Notes under the pieces: model-generated
Database searches by the model: none
What the model was told of the DNA's origin: nothing
What the model saw: the letters and a program-made list of their open reading frames with translations, nothing else
In this document: positions 35,442 to 44,996 of the stretch, piece by piece
Layout: each line of letters starts with the position of its first letter
How positions within the stretch are numbered: position 1 is the stretch's first letter
Translations under genes and position numbers: made by a program
Origin: Verrucomicrobiaceae bacterium
Lineage (GTDB): Bacteria > Verrucomicrobiota > Verrucomicrobiia > Verrucomicrobiales > Verrucomicrobiaceae
Assembly: GCA_016795485.1 (NCBI GenBank)
Contig: JAEUHM010000019.1
Span: 62,001 to 126,000 of the forward strand
DNA: 64,000 nt
Direction of reading: 5' to 3'

Positions 35442-36518
35442 ATGGCTAAGGCACCCAAATCCGCAGAGAACGATGCACCAGAAGGCAACATCAAGAAGAT
35501 AGCCGAGGCCCGGGCTCGAAATCTGGACTTAGCCATCCAGCAGATTCAAAAAGACTACGGCGAGGGTGCCATTCTCCGCATGGGAGACAGCCAGAAACAT
35601 GAAGTGAGCGTGATTCCGACCGGGAATCTTCTGATCGACCAAGCTCTGGGAGTGGGCGGTTTTGCTCGAGGCCGTATCGTTGAGGTATTTGGGCCTGAAT
35701 CCTCTGGAAAGACTACCTTGACGCTGACAGCGATCGCTCAGGCGCAAAAGGCCGGCGGGCTTGCGGCATTTATTGATGTGGAGCATGCTTTGGACCCGAC
35801 GTACGCGCGGCGGTTGGGGGTGAATGTGGATGAGTTGCTTGTATCGCAGCCGTCTTCGGGTGAAGAGGCACTTCGGATCTGCGAGACCCTCGTTCGGTCG
35901 AATGCATTGGATGTTGTGGTGCTGGACTCTGTGGCCGCACTTGTGACACGGCAGGAACTGGAAGGAGAGATCGGGGACTCTACGGTGGGCGCACAGGCTC
36001 GTCTGATGAGCGCTGCACTCAGGAAACTGACGGCAATCATCGCCAAGGCGCGCACTTGTGCGATTTTCACCAACCAGATTCGTGAGAAGATTGGGGTGAT
36101 GTTTGGCAATCCAGAAACGACACCTGGTGGGCGGGCGCTGAAGTTCTACTCGTCCGTGCGTGTGGACATCCGCCGGATTGGCTCCATCAAGTCCAGTGAT
36201 GGCACAGTGACAGGCAACCGTACGAAGCTCAAAGTGGTGAAGAACAAGCTGGCACCGCCTTATACGGAAGCTGAGTTCGACATCATGTACAATGAAGGCA
36301 TCTCAACCATCGGCAGCCTTTTGGATCTCGCGCTTGAGTTCGATATTCTCCAAAAGCGTGGTTCTTGGATCAGTTACAATGGCACGCAAGTAGGCCAGGG
36401 TCGGGATGCAGTTAAGGACATTCTCAAAGGCGATGAAAACCTGATGAAGGAGATCGAGGCTGCCGTGAAACAGCGCCTACAAGAAAAGGGAGCAGCTTCC
36501 AGCGGTTCGGCTGAGTAG
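35442..36518 (+). CDS. recA: Recombinase RecA
   Basis: DNA strand-exchange protein and LexA co-protease, cytoplasmic, 358 residues. Walker A is GPESSGKTT, and the block [28 protein letters not shown] follows. [11 protein letters not shown] is the Walker B-type strand, and [38 protein letters not shown] covers loop L2 and beyond. The C-terminus ends in an acidic/Ser-rich tail, usual for RecA. It has its own LexA-type control region. A PSD1 gene starts 165 bp downstream and is probably independent. Confidence 0.98.
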   Translation: MAKAPKSAENDAPEGNIKKIAEARARNLDLAIQQIQKDYGEGAILRMGDSQKHEVSVIPTGNLLIDQALGVGGFARGRIVEVFGPESSGKTTLTLTAIAQAQKAGGLAAFIDVEHALDPTYARRLGVNVDELLVSQPSSGEEALRICETLVRSNALDVVVLDSVAALVTRQELEGEIGDSTVGAQARLMSAALRKLTAIIAKARTCAIFTNQIREKIGVMFGNPETTPGGRALKFYSSVRVDIRRIGSIKSSDGTVTGNRTKLKVVKNKLAPPYTEAEFDIMYNEGISTIGSLLDLALEFDILQKRGSWISYNGTQVGQGRDAVKDILKGDENLMKEIEAAVKQRLQEKGAASSGSAE

Positions 36519-36683
36519 GTGCACTTGTTTTGGGTCTTTAAGCAGGATCGCTTTAGGGGGCGGGCACACAAACTGCTTTATCCCTGTGGGCTGCGGCCTG
36601 GAATGTTCGGCAAAAATACTCAAAGCACAGGGAGTTCGGTAGGGTTGATTCCTGGCACTTGCTGCCTATGTGATCGGGCGCAA

Positions 36684-39600
36684 ATGTCCCAACCGATATC
36701 CAGCTTTACGCTTTCCCTGCTGCTTTTTGTAGCCGGGGCTGCTCTTTCCGTTTTTGCTGAGGTTGGAACTCCAATCAAAGCCGCCAAGCCGGACTTTAAC
36801 CGGGACATCCGCCCCATCTTGTCGGAGACGTGTTTTGCTTGTCACGGCATGGATGCCAAGGCGAGGGAAGGTGACCTCCGCCTTGATGTCCGGGAGGAAG
36901 CTATCAAGGGCGGTGCCTTAGTTCCTGGCAATTTGGACAAATCAACGATGTGGAAACACATCACCACAGACGACCCAAAGGAGATCATGCCTCCACCGAA
37001 GAGCAAGAAAGTGCTCTCTGAGTCGCAAAAGGCCAAGATCAAAGCCTGGATCGAGTCTGGAGCTGAATATGCAGATCACTGGGCATTTATTCCGGCTCAG
37101 AAGCCGACCATTCCTGCTGAAAGTGAGCCAGGGCAGACTGCCATAGACCCATTTGTCAGGAGGAAATTGCGCGAGGCTGGCCTTAGCCCTTCTCCGCCTG
37201 CTTCCAAGGCAGCTTGGTTGCGCCGTGTTACATTTGATCTCACTGGAGTGGCACCAACCTTCGACGAGATGAGCGCATTTGAAGCCGATAGCTCTCCATT
37301 GGCCCAGCATCGTGTCGTCGACCGACTGTTGGGATCTCCTCTGTTTGGCGAGCACATGGCGGTGGACTGGCTGGATGTAGCCCGTTATGCCGACACCTAT
37401 GGACGTCATGAGGATGGCGATTGTGTTTCGTGGCCGTACCGCAATTGGACGATTGATGCGATCAATCGAAACCTGCCGTATGACCAGTTCATCACGGAGC
37501 AAACGGCAGGGGATCTTCTCCCGGACCCGACAGAGGATCAGTTGATTGCGACCGCGTTTAACCGTTTAGCGCAGCAGTCCAACGAAGCAGGGTCTGACCC
37601 TGAAGAGTTTCGCATTGAGCAGGTGGCTGATAGAGTGAAGACGAATGGCATCGCTTTTCTTGGTCTATCCTTGGAGTGTGCTCGTTGCCATGACCACAAA
37701 TACGATCCCGTGAGCATGAAGGATTTCTACTCCATGGCGGCGTACTTGAACAACATCGACGAGTTGGGCTTGTTCGGCGTCTATGTGGGAGCAAGCACAC
37801 CACCGGCGATCCCTCTCTATACGCCGGAACAGAAAGCCGAGCGTGCGAAGGTTTTGGACCGCATCAAAGAGCTAGAGGGCAAGCTGGCTGCTGAGCGCGA
37901 AAGTGCGCGCACACGATTCATTTCATGGTTGGAAGCCAACGAGCCACCGTTTAGACGTGAAAATGGCTTTATGGCCAAGATGGCAGCGTGGTTTTTGACG
38001 CCGCCCAAGCGCGCGGAGAGTCGGAAGCCATTGGCTGATTATCGTTTTGAACAAGTCAAAGACAAGCACACTGCTAACAGCGCCTTACCGGGAGTAGAAG
38101 GGCAGTTTCGCAACAAAGTATCCCTTGTGCCTGGGCGGATTGGAAAGGCCGCTCACATGGAAGGAGACAACTCAGCGCTACTGACCGGCATTCCCGAAAT
38201 CAAACGGACAGACGCCTTCACTTTAGCTGGCTGGCTTCAGCCGAAGGAGTCATTCAAGCGTGCTACCGTTTTCCATCGCACCCGAGCTGGCCTTGATGCT
38301 GGGTGCCGTGGCGTAGAAGTACTGCTCGATGAAGATCGGCCAAGTTTTGCGCTCGTTCACTACAACCCCGGACACGAGATTCGCGTTCGAGCCAAAAGGA
38401 AACTGCCGATCAACCAATGGTCTCATCTAGCTGTCACCTATGACGGCTCATCAAAGGCAAGCGGACTGAAGATCTACATTGATGGGGAGCAAGTGGAGAC
38501 TGATGTTATCCGTGATCACTTGTACCGTGATGTCGTCTACCGCAGCGATTGGGGAGATGATACCGGCAAGGACGACGGTAAGGAGCTTGGCTTTCGCATC
38601 GGTGCGCGGACCAATGACAGCAGCTATAAAAATGGCTATGTAGATGAGGTAACGTTCCATGATGCGGCACTCAGTGTTCAAGAGATCCGTCAACTCGCTC
38701 TAAAGGAAGATACTTCAACAGCCGAAGACTGGTTCGAGTGGTATGTGCGTGAACAAGACAGTCCTTCGATGAAGATCGCAGCTGAGTTAAAGGCTGCACG
38801 GGACGAAGAAAACGTGATCTCTGGCGAGGCTACCGACTTCATGGTCATGAAAGAGTTGCAAGGGCCTCGTAGGCCCACTCACATGCTCAGACGTGGTGAG
38901 TTCAATCAGCCTACCGAGGAGGTGCAACCTGGAGTCCCCGAACGGTTCTTGAAAATGCCCAACGGAGCACCCAATAACCGGCTGGGACTAGCCAAGTGGT
39001 TGGTGGACAAACAAAATCCTCTGACTTCCCGAGTAGCCGTGAACCGCATCTGGCAGCACTTTTTTGGGCGTGGCATTGTGCCAACAGCAGAAGATTTTGG
39101 AACACAAGGCCAGCCGCCAAGCCATCCAGAGCTTCTGGATTATTTGGCCACGCGATTCATGGAAAAAGGTTGGGACGTGAAAGGCCTAGTTCGACTGATA
39201 GTCCTGTCTGCCACCTATGGGCAAGCGACCGGAACGCCGCCTCCTACTGATGCGGCAAATGTCCTTCTTTCATGTGCCAAGCCCACGCGTTTGAACGCAG
39301 AGCAGGTGCGTGATCACGCGTTGGCTGCTTCTGGGTTGCTGGTGAAGCGTTTCGGTGGGCCGTCGGTGAAGCCCTATCAACCTGTCGGTCTTTGGGAAGA
39401 AGCGGGCACTCAACATATTTATCACCAGGACCAGGGTGAGAAGCTTTTCCGCAGATCAATATATACCTTTTGGCGCCGCACGTTGCCGCCGCCAACTATG
39501 ACGATCTTCGATGCTCCAACCCGCGAATATTGTAAACCGAGACGCGACCGCACTGCAACACCTCTGCAGTCGTTGGTGCTGATGAATGATCCACAGTTCA

Positions 39601-39905
39601 TCGAAGCGGCGAGATACCTTGCCAGCAACCTCCTGAAGAAGCACTCCGCTCAGCCAATTGCGTGGGCAGAAGAGGCCTGGAGGTTGTTCGTCTCGGATCG
39701 TCCGAGTCAGGCTCAGTTGGAGACGCTGACCGCCTACTACAATGATGAGCTGGCAGCGTTTGCCGCCGACCGGAAAGAGACCGAGCTTTTTTTAACCTCC
39801 AGTGGCACGCTCAAGCCTGCTAACGATGAGCGATCTCCAGAGCTTGCCGCAGCAACGCTCACGATCCGCATGATCATGAACTATGCGGATGCTACCATGA
39901 AATAA
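36684..39905 (+). CDS. PSD1 protein: cytochrome c-like, DUF1549, LamG and DUF1553 domains
   Basis: Exported protein of 1,073 residues. The start at 36684 gives a good signal peptide (about 1-26, ending LSVFA). A planctomycete-type cytochrome domain follows with a heme c motif C50-F-A-C53-H54. DUF1549 (PSCyt2) occupies about 120-370, with a second CxxCH-like block (CARCHDHKYDPV). A LamG/concanavalin-like domain lies at about 480-670, and DUF1553 (PSD1) at about 770-1030, with the NRIWQHFFGRGIV block. These proteins are almost confined to Planctomycetes and Verrucomicrobia, and their function is unknown, although redox and polysaccharide-related roles have been proposed. A DUF1501 partner follows 10 bp downstream, so the two are an operon. 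Confidence 0.9.
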   Translation: MSQPISSFTLSLLLFVAGAALSVFAEVGTPIKAAKPDFNRDIRPILSETCFACHGMDAKAREGDLRLDVREEAIKGGALVPGNLDKSTMWKHITTDDPKEIMPPPKSKKVLSESQKAKIKAWIESGAEYADHWAFIPAQKPTIPAESEPGQTAIDPFVRRKLREAGLSPSPPASKAAWLRRVTFDLTGVAPTFDEMSAFEADSSPLAQHRVVDRLLGSPLFGEHMAVDWLDVARYADTYGRHEDGDCVSWPYRNWTIDAINRNLPYDQFITEQTAGDLLPDPTEDQLIATAFNRLAQQSNEAGSDPEEFRIEQVADRVKTNGIAFLGLSLECARCHDHKYDPVSMKDFYSMAAYLNNIDELGLFGVYVGASTPPAIPLYTPEQKAERAKVLDRIKELEGKLAAERESARTRFISWLEANEPPFRRENGFMAKMAAWFLTPPKRAESRKPLADYRFEQVKDKHTANSALPGVEGQFRNKVSLVPGRIGKAAHMEGDNSALLTGIPEIKRTDAFTLAGWLQPKESFKRATVFHRTRAGLDAGCRGVEVLLDEDRPSFALVHYNPGHEIRVRAKRKLPINQWSHLAVTYDGSSKASGLKIYIDGEQVETDVIRDHLYRDVVYRSDWGDDTGKDDGKELGFRIGARTNDSSYKNGYVDEVTFHDAALSVQEIRQLALKEDTSTAEDWFEWYVREQDSPSMKIAAELKAARDEENVISGEATDFMVMKELQGPRRPTHMLRRGEFNQPTEEVQPGVPERFLKMPNGAPNNRLGLAKWLVDKQNPLTSRVAVNRIWQHFFGRGIVPTAEDFGTQGQPPSHPELLDYLATRFMEKGWDVKGLVRLIVLSATYGQATGTPPPTDAANVLLSCAKPTRLNAEQVRDHALAASGLLVKRFGGPSVKPYQPVGLWEEAGTQHIYHQDQGEKLFRRSIYTFWRRTLPPPTMTIFDAPTREYCKPRRDRTATPLQSLVLMNDPQFIEAARYLASNLLKKHSAQPIAWAEEAWRLFVSDRPSQAQLETLTAYYNDELAAFAADRKETELFLTSSGTLKPANDERSPELAAATLTIRMIMNYADATMK

Positions 39906-39915
39906 TCTCGGTCCT

Positions 39916-41343
39916 ATGCTTGAAGTCCCACCTCAACTAACACGACGTCAGTGGCTTACCACAGCTGGTTCCGGACTGGGTGCGCTTGCATTTTCCGAGT
40001 TGATGAGTGGCGCTGCTCAAGCAGCCGGTGGTCTGCCTGGTTTCCCGCATTTTGCCCCGAAAGCCAAACGAGTGATCTTCCTCTTTATGAGCGGAGGGCT
40101 TTCGCAGTATGAGTCCTTCGCCTGGAAGCCGCTTCTCAATAAGCATCATGGCTCGGACTTGCCGCCAACGATGCTCGAAGGCAAGCGCCTCGTTGGTATG
40201 TCGCGTTTCCAGGCAAAGTTTCCGCTTGTCCGGAGCACCTTCGGCTTCAAACAGGCTGGAAAGTGTGGCGCGTGGGTATCTTCTCTCTTTCCGCGCACGG
40301 GTGACATCGTTGACGACATCACCTTCGTGCACAGCATGAAGTCAGACGCGGTCAATCATGACCCAGCGTTGACGTTCATGCAGACAGGAGCACCTCTGCC
40401 CAGTCGACCAACGATGGGATCATGGGTGACCTATGGACTCGGCTCAGAAAATGCGGACCTACCCGGCTACATCGTCCTTGTGACCAACAAGTCTGCGGAT
40501 CAACCGCTAACCTCGCGTCTTTGGGATAGCGGATTCCTTCCTGCACAGCATCAAGGTGTCCAGTTCCGCTCCGGTAAAGATGCTGTCCTCTACATCAACA
40601 ATCCACCGGGTGTGAGCACTAGCAGCACTAGGCGCATGTTGGATGGTTTGGCTAAGTTGCACGAGCAAAAGCTCGCTGCTTCTCCTGATCCTGAGTTGGA
40701 AGCGCGGATTGCTCAGGCAGAGCTGGCATTCAGGATGCAAACCGCTGTACCAGAAGTCACTGACTTGAGCGGTGAGCCTGAGTCTGTGCAGAAGCTCTAC
40801 GGTGCCGACGTAAAGACGCGAGGAACTTTTGCCTCCAACTGCCTGCTAGCCCGTCGTCTCGCTGAGAAGGGGGTACGATTTATCCAACTCTTTCATCCTG
40901 GCTGGGACATGCACGGAGGACTTCCTGAAGGCATGAAAGCCATGTCCAAAGAGATTGATCAGGCCTGCTATGGGCTTATCACGGACCTGAAACAACGTGA
41001 TATGCTAAAGGACACCCTCGTAGTCTTTGGCTCAGAGTTTGGGCGCACCTGCTACTCCCAGGGTTTGATGTCAAAAGTGACTGGGACCTATGGGCGCGAG
41101 CATCATCGCGATGCATTTACCTTCTGGATGGCTGGAGGCGGCATCAAACCCGGCCTCAGTCATGGTGAGACAGATGACTTCGGCTATCAAGTTGTTAGCG
41201 ATCAGATGCATGTTAATGATCTGCACGCAACGATGTTACACCTGCTTGGAATAGATCATGAACGGCTGACTTTCCGCCACCAAGGGCGAGATTACAGGCT
41301 TACAGATCTGCACGGCAAAGTAGCGAACAAAATCCTGCTCTAA
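39916..41343 (+). CDS. DUF1501 protein, Tat-exported, partner of the PSD1 gene
   Basis: Protein of 475 residues with a twin-arginine signal (TRRQWLTTAGSGLGALAF, about residues 9-26). DUF1501 blocks: FLFMSGGLSQYESFAWKP, SMKSDAVNHDPALTFMQTG, GVRFIQLFHPGWDMHGG, and VVFGSEFGRT. It lies 10 bp after the PSD1 gene, the standard arrangement in this phylum. The metal-site blocks suggest a phosphatase/sulfatase-like fold, but catalytic activity is unproven. Its stop lies 5 bp from the convergent minus-strand gene, and no terminator was found between them. Confidence 0.9.
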   Translation: MLEVPPQLTRRQWLTTAGSGLGALAFSELMSGAAQAAGGLPGFPHFAPKAKRVIFLFMSGGLSQYESFAWKPLLNKHHGSDLPPTMLEGKRLVGMSRFQAKFPLVRSTFGFKQAGKCGAWVSSLFPRTGDIVDDITFVHSMKSDAVNHDPALTFMQTGAPLPSRPTMGSWVTYGLGSENADLPGYIVLVTNKSADQPLTSRLWDSGFLPAQHQGVQFRSGKDAVLYINNPPGVSTSSTRRMLDGLAKLHEQKLAASPDPELEARIAQAELAFRMQTAVPEVTDLSGEPESVQKLYGADVKTRGTFASNCLLARRLAEKGVRFIQLFHPGWDMHGGLPEGMKAMSKEIDQACYGLITDLKQRDMLKDTLVVFGSEFGRTCYSQGLMSKVTGTYGREHHRDAFTFWMAGGGIKPGLSHGETDDFGYQVVSDQMHVNDLHATMLHLLGIDHERLTFRHQGRDYRLTDLHGKVANKILL

Positions 41344-41348
41344 GGCTG

Positions 41349-42788
41349 TTACATTCCGTCTAGCAGCAGTGCGGGCTCAAGGTCGTCTTCAAGGTGTTGG
41401 CCCGAGCCATTCCCACCATCATCGCGGTGATCTGATCCTACGGAATACAGCACCTGATCGCCGGGATTGTAACGCAGCGGTAAGCCCGTGAATGGATCAA
41501 TCGGCAGAGCAGTGAGCAGCTTGTCTGCAACAACGGACTCAAGGCTTGCTGGCATCCTGCCTTTGATCGCCATGAATCGCCTGATAGCAAAAAATGTCCG
41601 CACAAGTTCGTGTCGAGCACGAGCCAAAGTTTGGCTCTCCATGAGATCAACGTAGGGCCACAGTCGTTGATTAGCATGGCGGATTCCAGAGAAGTTCGGG
41701 TGACCGGGGATTGCCCTTGGGCGGCCTGGAAAGCCAACTCGGGCCGCGAGTTGTGATGTCGAGCGTGAATACGATGGCTTGATCACTTCTCCGCGTAGTT
41801 CACGAAAACTGTCGGCCATTAGTCCGAGTGTCGCTTGTGGTTTGAAGAAAAGTCGGCCCGGTTTGTTCGGCATCATCGCCGCCACAAGTTCGTCGGCCTT
41901 ATCGGAGCTGAGAGCACCAACAATCAGTTCCTTCTCATATCGGTAGTAGCTCCCCATCGCCTTCTGCAAAGTTTTGTCCAACGGCGCACAACTCTCCATG
42001 TCCTGCTGGGCATTGGCTAGATCGTCTGGGCTCATTTGACTGCCCTGAAGTACTGTGGATAGAGCGATGCAGCCCGCCCGATGAAGATCGATTGCGCGGG
42101 CGTAGTAGGAAGGGAGTACGGTGACGGTCTGAAAACGCTGACCAAGCGTCAACAAATCCAATCCGAGACTGACTGCGGCAGCTCCTTGCTGCTGACGGGT
42201 CTGATAGATGCTCGTAACCATGCAAGCCAACGTTAGGTTTGGCCAGGCAGAGTGATTCCCCAGATCTTCTTCGACCCATGCTGGGTTGTTTTGTGACCAG
42301 TCTGTCTCCGGTACCATGTCGCGGACTTGGTCGACGATTGGTTTAAATCGAAGTGCCTCCTTGGCCAGCGCTTGGGTGTTCCAAAGTGCCGGAGGCAGCC
42401 CTGGTGGACCTTGAACAGGTCCCAAGTTGGCAGTTGCGTCCAGAGCAACACGGAGGCGTTCTGCGGCTCTGGGGCGTGCTTCACCGCTCGGAACGCTCGC
42501 ATGGTCGGCCACCAGATCGTTGTCCCAGACTGGCTCTGCATCTCGGGTTAAGATCCACAGGACGATCGTCGCAAACAGAACCAGACCAGCTAGCACCGCA
42601 AGGAGCCACAATGAACTCTCGCGTTTGCGCAGAGGAGTGCGCAAGTCGATGTCGATCTCGTCAGCGTTGTCCCATGCTGGCTTTTCCGGCGGGAGCTTGT
42701 ACTCCGTCGGAACCGGATCAAGAGCCCACGGTGACTCGTAGGGCTCGCCGGCAGGTCGTTCGTCGTCAAGATGGCCGTGAGAGGCCAT
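41349..42788 (-). CDS. Membrane-anchored protein of unknown function
   Basis: Protein of 479 residues, not recognised. It has a Pro-rich, acidic cytoplasmic N-terminus (1-55), one hydrophobic helix (about 61-81, LWLLAVLAGLVLFATIVLWIL), and a large external part that is mostly helical. The C-terminal segment (PASLESVVADKLLTALPIDPFTGLPLRYNPGDQVLYSVGSDHRDDGG) looks like the C-terminal beta region of type II secretion pseudopilins and of large planctomycete/verrucomicrobial single-pass proteins. The next gene upstream ends 1 base before this start, which suggests co-transcription with the small membrane protein. No enzymatic motif was recognised. Confidence 0.7.
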   Translation of the reverse strand: MASHGHLDDERPAGEPYESPWALDPVPTEYKLPPEKPAWDNADEIDIDLRTPLRKRESSLWLLAVLAGLVLFATIVLWILTRDAEPVWDNDLVADHASVPSGEARPRAAERLRVALDATANLGPVQGPPGLPPALWNTQALAKEALRFKPIVDQVRDMVPETDWSQNNPAWVEEDLGNHSAWPNLTLACMVTSIYQTRQQQGAAAVSLGLDLLTLGQRFQTVTVLPSYYARAIDLHRAGCIALSTVLQGSQMSPDDLANAQQDMESCAPLDKTLQKAMGSYYRYEKELIVGALSSDKADELVAAMMPNKPGRLFFKPQATLGLMADSFRELRGEVIKPSYSRSTSQLAARVGFPGRPRAIPGHPNFSGIRHANQRLWPYVDLMESQTLARARHELVRTFFAIRRFMAIKGRMPASLESVVADKLLTALPIDPFTGLPLRYNPGDQVLYSVGSDHRDDGGNGSGQHLEDDLEPALLLDGM

Positions 42789-43142
42789 TTAGCCGATGGA
42801 TTTGAATAGACCAATCCACGCCAGCGCTCCACCCGCAAGCAATGCGAGCAATACGAGAGCCGACTCGCTCAGGATCCGGCGCTTAGCGACCAATGGGAAC
42901 AGCCCCAGCGCTAGCCAGAGCGCCGTCTTGAGCCAAGCCCAGGTGGGTGTGCCCAATTTGGCGGCCCCGAGGTAACCAAAGCCTGCGAGCAACATCAGCA
43001 ACAGGCCAATCCCGTGCAGCATGCCAAATAGCTTCCGCTTTCCGGGTTCAGTGGTAGATGACATGGCGATGTATCCGCCAATGCCGATGAATAGGCACAT
43101 AAGCCCGATAAAGTGTGCGAACTTGAAGTAGAGAGGATTCAT
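42789..43142 (-). CDS. Small integral membrane protein
   Basis: Protein of 117 residues with about four hydrophobic helices (FAHFIGLMCLFIGIGGYIAM, LHGIGLLLMLLAGFGYL, WAWLKTALWLALGLFPLV, ALVLLALLAGGALAWIGLF). The start at 43142 is chosen because the helical core begins right after MNPLYFK. It resembles SirB-like small membrane proteins; the function is unknown. It sits 44 bp downstream of the DD-carboxypeptidase stop and directly before the 41349-42788 gene. Confidence 0.75.
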   Translation of the reverse strand: MNPLYFKFAHFIGLMCLFIGIGGYIAMSSTTEPGKRKLFGMLHGIGLLLMLLAGFGYLGAAKLGTPTWAWLKTALWLALGLFPLVAKRRILSESALVLLALLAGGALAWIGLFKSIG

Positions 43143-43186
43143 TTGCAGGTAGGGGTTGGACTTTGGTTGAAGAAAAAGAATCGAAA

Positions 43187-44236
43187 TCATACTCGGAGCG
43201 CCCACTCGAGAAGGGCTTGCGCATCGCGCCACACGCTGTCCTTCGTGCCATTCAGCACAACGACAATACGCCGACGGCCTTCCCGTTCGCCTGTTGCTAC
43301 AAGGCAGTAGCCAGCGGCAGAAGTGTAGCCAGTTTTAAAGCCATCGCAGAACTCGCACGTCCTCAGCACTCGGTTGGTGTTCTCGAGAGGAATCTTCTTT
43401 CCATCGGGCTTCTCAAACCAATAAGACTTTAGCTTCACCATCTCCCTAACCGCAGGGATTTTGTCAGCTACCATTGTGATCTTTGCCAGATCGATGGCTG
43501 TAGAGAACGGGTCTGGCTGTTCTTTGACAGGTGGGAGTCCATTTGGGTTAATGAATAAGGTGTTCTGGCATCCCAGTTCCTTTGCCCGGGCGTTCATCTT
43601 GGCCACAAATGCCTCTACCGAGCCAGCGTTGTCACGTGCCAGAGCCTGGGCGATATCGTTGCTGCTCTTCACCATCAGGGCAGTTAGCAAGTTCCTGCGT
43701 GTGTAAGTCTCACCCTTTTTAAGCCCCATACGAACAGGCGCACATTCGGTGTCACTCTGTTCAACCGTCACTATCTTGTCCAAATCACCCGCCTCGGCCA
43801 ATATGAGTGCCGTCATGATTTTGGTGGTGGACGCGATCGCACCCTTGCGGCTTGCAGCGCGTTCAAATAGCGGGACATCGGGGAGTTCAGGGTCAATGAC
43901 CAAGATACGCTCTGAAGTTGTGGCTGGTGCGGGACCGCGTCTGGCCTTGGTTTCGAACTCTACCTTAGCACGCTGGGCAGCTTCCTCTAATTTTGCAACC
44001 TCCTGCAGCCTCACTGCCAAAGCTGCTTCTTTTTGCTTCAGGCTGATGCGTTCGCCCTCAATCTCACGAAGTCGAGCCGCGATTTCTTGTTCGCGCTTTG
44101 CGACATCCGCAACCTTGGCACTTACCTCTTCCTCTCTCCAGCGGAGTTCCGACTCACGTTTAGGGTCATCGCAGCCGCAGACTAGCATCGCATTGAATGC
44201 GACGAGAATCATGCGGCTGAACTTGTGGGCAGACAT
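43187..44236 (-). CDS. D-alanyl-D-alanine carboxypeptidase (PBP5-type) with N-terminal coiled coil
   Basis: Serine peptidase (S11 family) of 349 residues that trims the terminal D-Ala of peptidoglycan in the periplasm. Active-site motifs: S136-T-T-K139, S191-S-N193 and KTG in CDGFKTGYTSAAG. Before the catalytic domain there is a signal sequence with adjacent Cys residues (CGC, about residues 20-22, a possible lipidation site), then a highly charged coiled coil (about 25-95, KREQEIAARLREIEGERISLKQKEAALAVRLQEV). The classic C-terminal PBP5 membrane-binding domain is absent. The start at 44236 overlaps the aroD stop by one base (TGATG). Confidence 0.88.
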   Translation of the reverse strand: MSAHKFSRMILVAFNAMLVCGCDDPKRESELRWREEEVSAKVADVAKREQEIAARLREIEGERISLKQKEAALAVRLQEVAKLEEAAQRAKVEFETKARRGPAPATTSERILVIDPELPDVPLFERAASRKGAIASTTKIMTALILAEAGDLDKIVTVEQSDTECAPVRMGLKKGETYTRRNLLTALMVKSSNDIAQALARDNAGSVEAFVAKMNARAKELGCQNTLFINPNGLPPVKEQPDPFSTAIDLAKITMVADKIPAVREMVKLKSYWFEKPDGKKIPLENTNRVLRTCEFCDGFKTGYTSAAGYCLVATGEREGRRRIVVVLNGTKDSVWRDAQALLEWALRV

Positions 44237-44946
44237 CAAAGTTGTGAGAGGATTTCTTTCAGGCGAGGTGCGGGCCACTGTCCCGGTGCATTTGAGTTAC
44301 CAAGGAAGCCGTAGTTGAGCAAGGAACCAATTTTCGCAAGTGCCACTCTCGACATTCTGCCAAGTGGTCCCATTCCCATCGTGGCGATTGGGAGCCTCCG
44401 CTTATAGATCGTCTGATTCATAAGTCGGATCAAATCCCCCGCGCTGTTGAGGAAAACAGCCAACTTGACGGCATCAATGCCAGCCGTTTCCGCAAACTCT
44501 CTCGCTCCCGCCAGAACGTCGTCTGCCGGTGTTGCTTGGAAGTCGTGGAAAGAGCCAACAACGCCAACTCCCCGCGATCTGGCTTTGGAAATGAGACCAG
44601 CCATGCCAGGCACACTGCGTAACTCCAAGTCTATCAGTGCTGCTTTGTCCAAGAACGGCTCAAGCATGGCAGCGCGTTCGGCGTCAGACTCAGGACCTTT
44701 TCCCCCTTCGGCTGGATGACGTGCGGTGAAAAGAATCGGGCGTGCCAAGTGATCGCAAGCATCAAGGATGGCCTTTATGGGCATCTCAAGCAGATCGAGG
44801 CGGAGTTCGACTAAGTCGCAAGCGGCCTCCTTCACGTTGGGAGGCTCGTTGCAGAAGCGCTCAAGCACGGCTGCATCGCTGACCACACCCACGGTGAGGG
44901 GGGATGTGGATAATAGGAGGTTTTTAGAGGAAATAGTTTGCGGCAT
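44236..44946 (-). CDS. aroD: 3-Dehydroquinate dehydratase, type I
   Basis: Shikimate pathway enzyme of 236 residues that dehydrates 3-dehydroquinate via a Schiff base in the cytoplasm. Blocks: CDLVELRLDLLE, FTARHPAEGGKG, VGSFHDFQATP with the catalytic His, VKLAVFLN with the Schiff-base Lys, MGMGPLGRMSRV, and the C-terminal LNYGFLGNSNAPGQWPA. It is divergent from the sugar transferase gene across 50 AT-rich bases. Its stop overlaps the start of the DD-carboxypeptidase gene, so the two are translationally coupled. Confidence 0.94.
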   Translation of the reverse strand: MPQTISSKNLLLSTSPLTVGVVSDAAVLERFCNEPPNVKEAACDLVELRLDLLEMPIKAILDACDHLARPILFTARHPAEGGKGPESDAERAAMLEPFLDKAALIDLELRSVPGMAGLISKARSRGVGVVGSFHDFQATPADDVLAGAREFAETAGIDAVKLAVFLNSAGDLIRLMNQTIYKRRLPIATMGMGPLGRMSRVALAKIGSLLNYGFLGNSNAPGQWPAPRLKEILSQL

Positions 44947-44996
44947 AAATAATAACTGCCATATTATTTACATAACTTAAATATCGGAGCCTCACT

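Noticed and set aside
35189-35449. Plus-strand open frame between aguA and recA
   Set aside because: It spans the terminator-like region, the LexA-type box and the recA start, and has no family resemblance.
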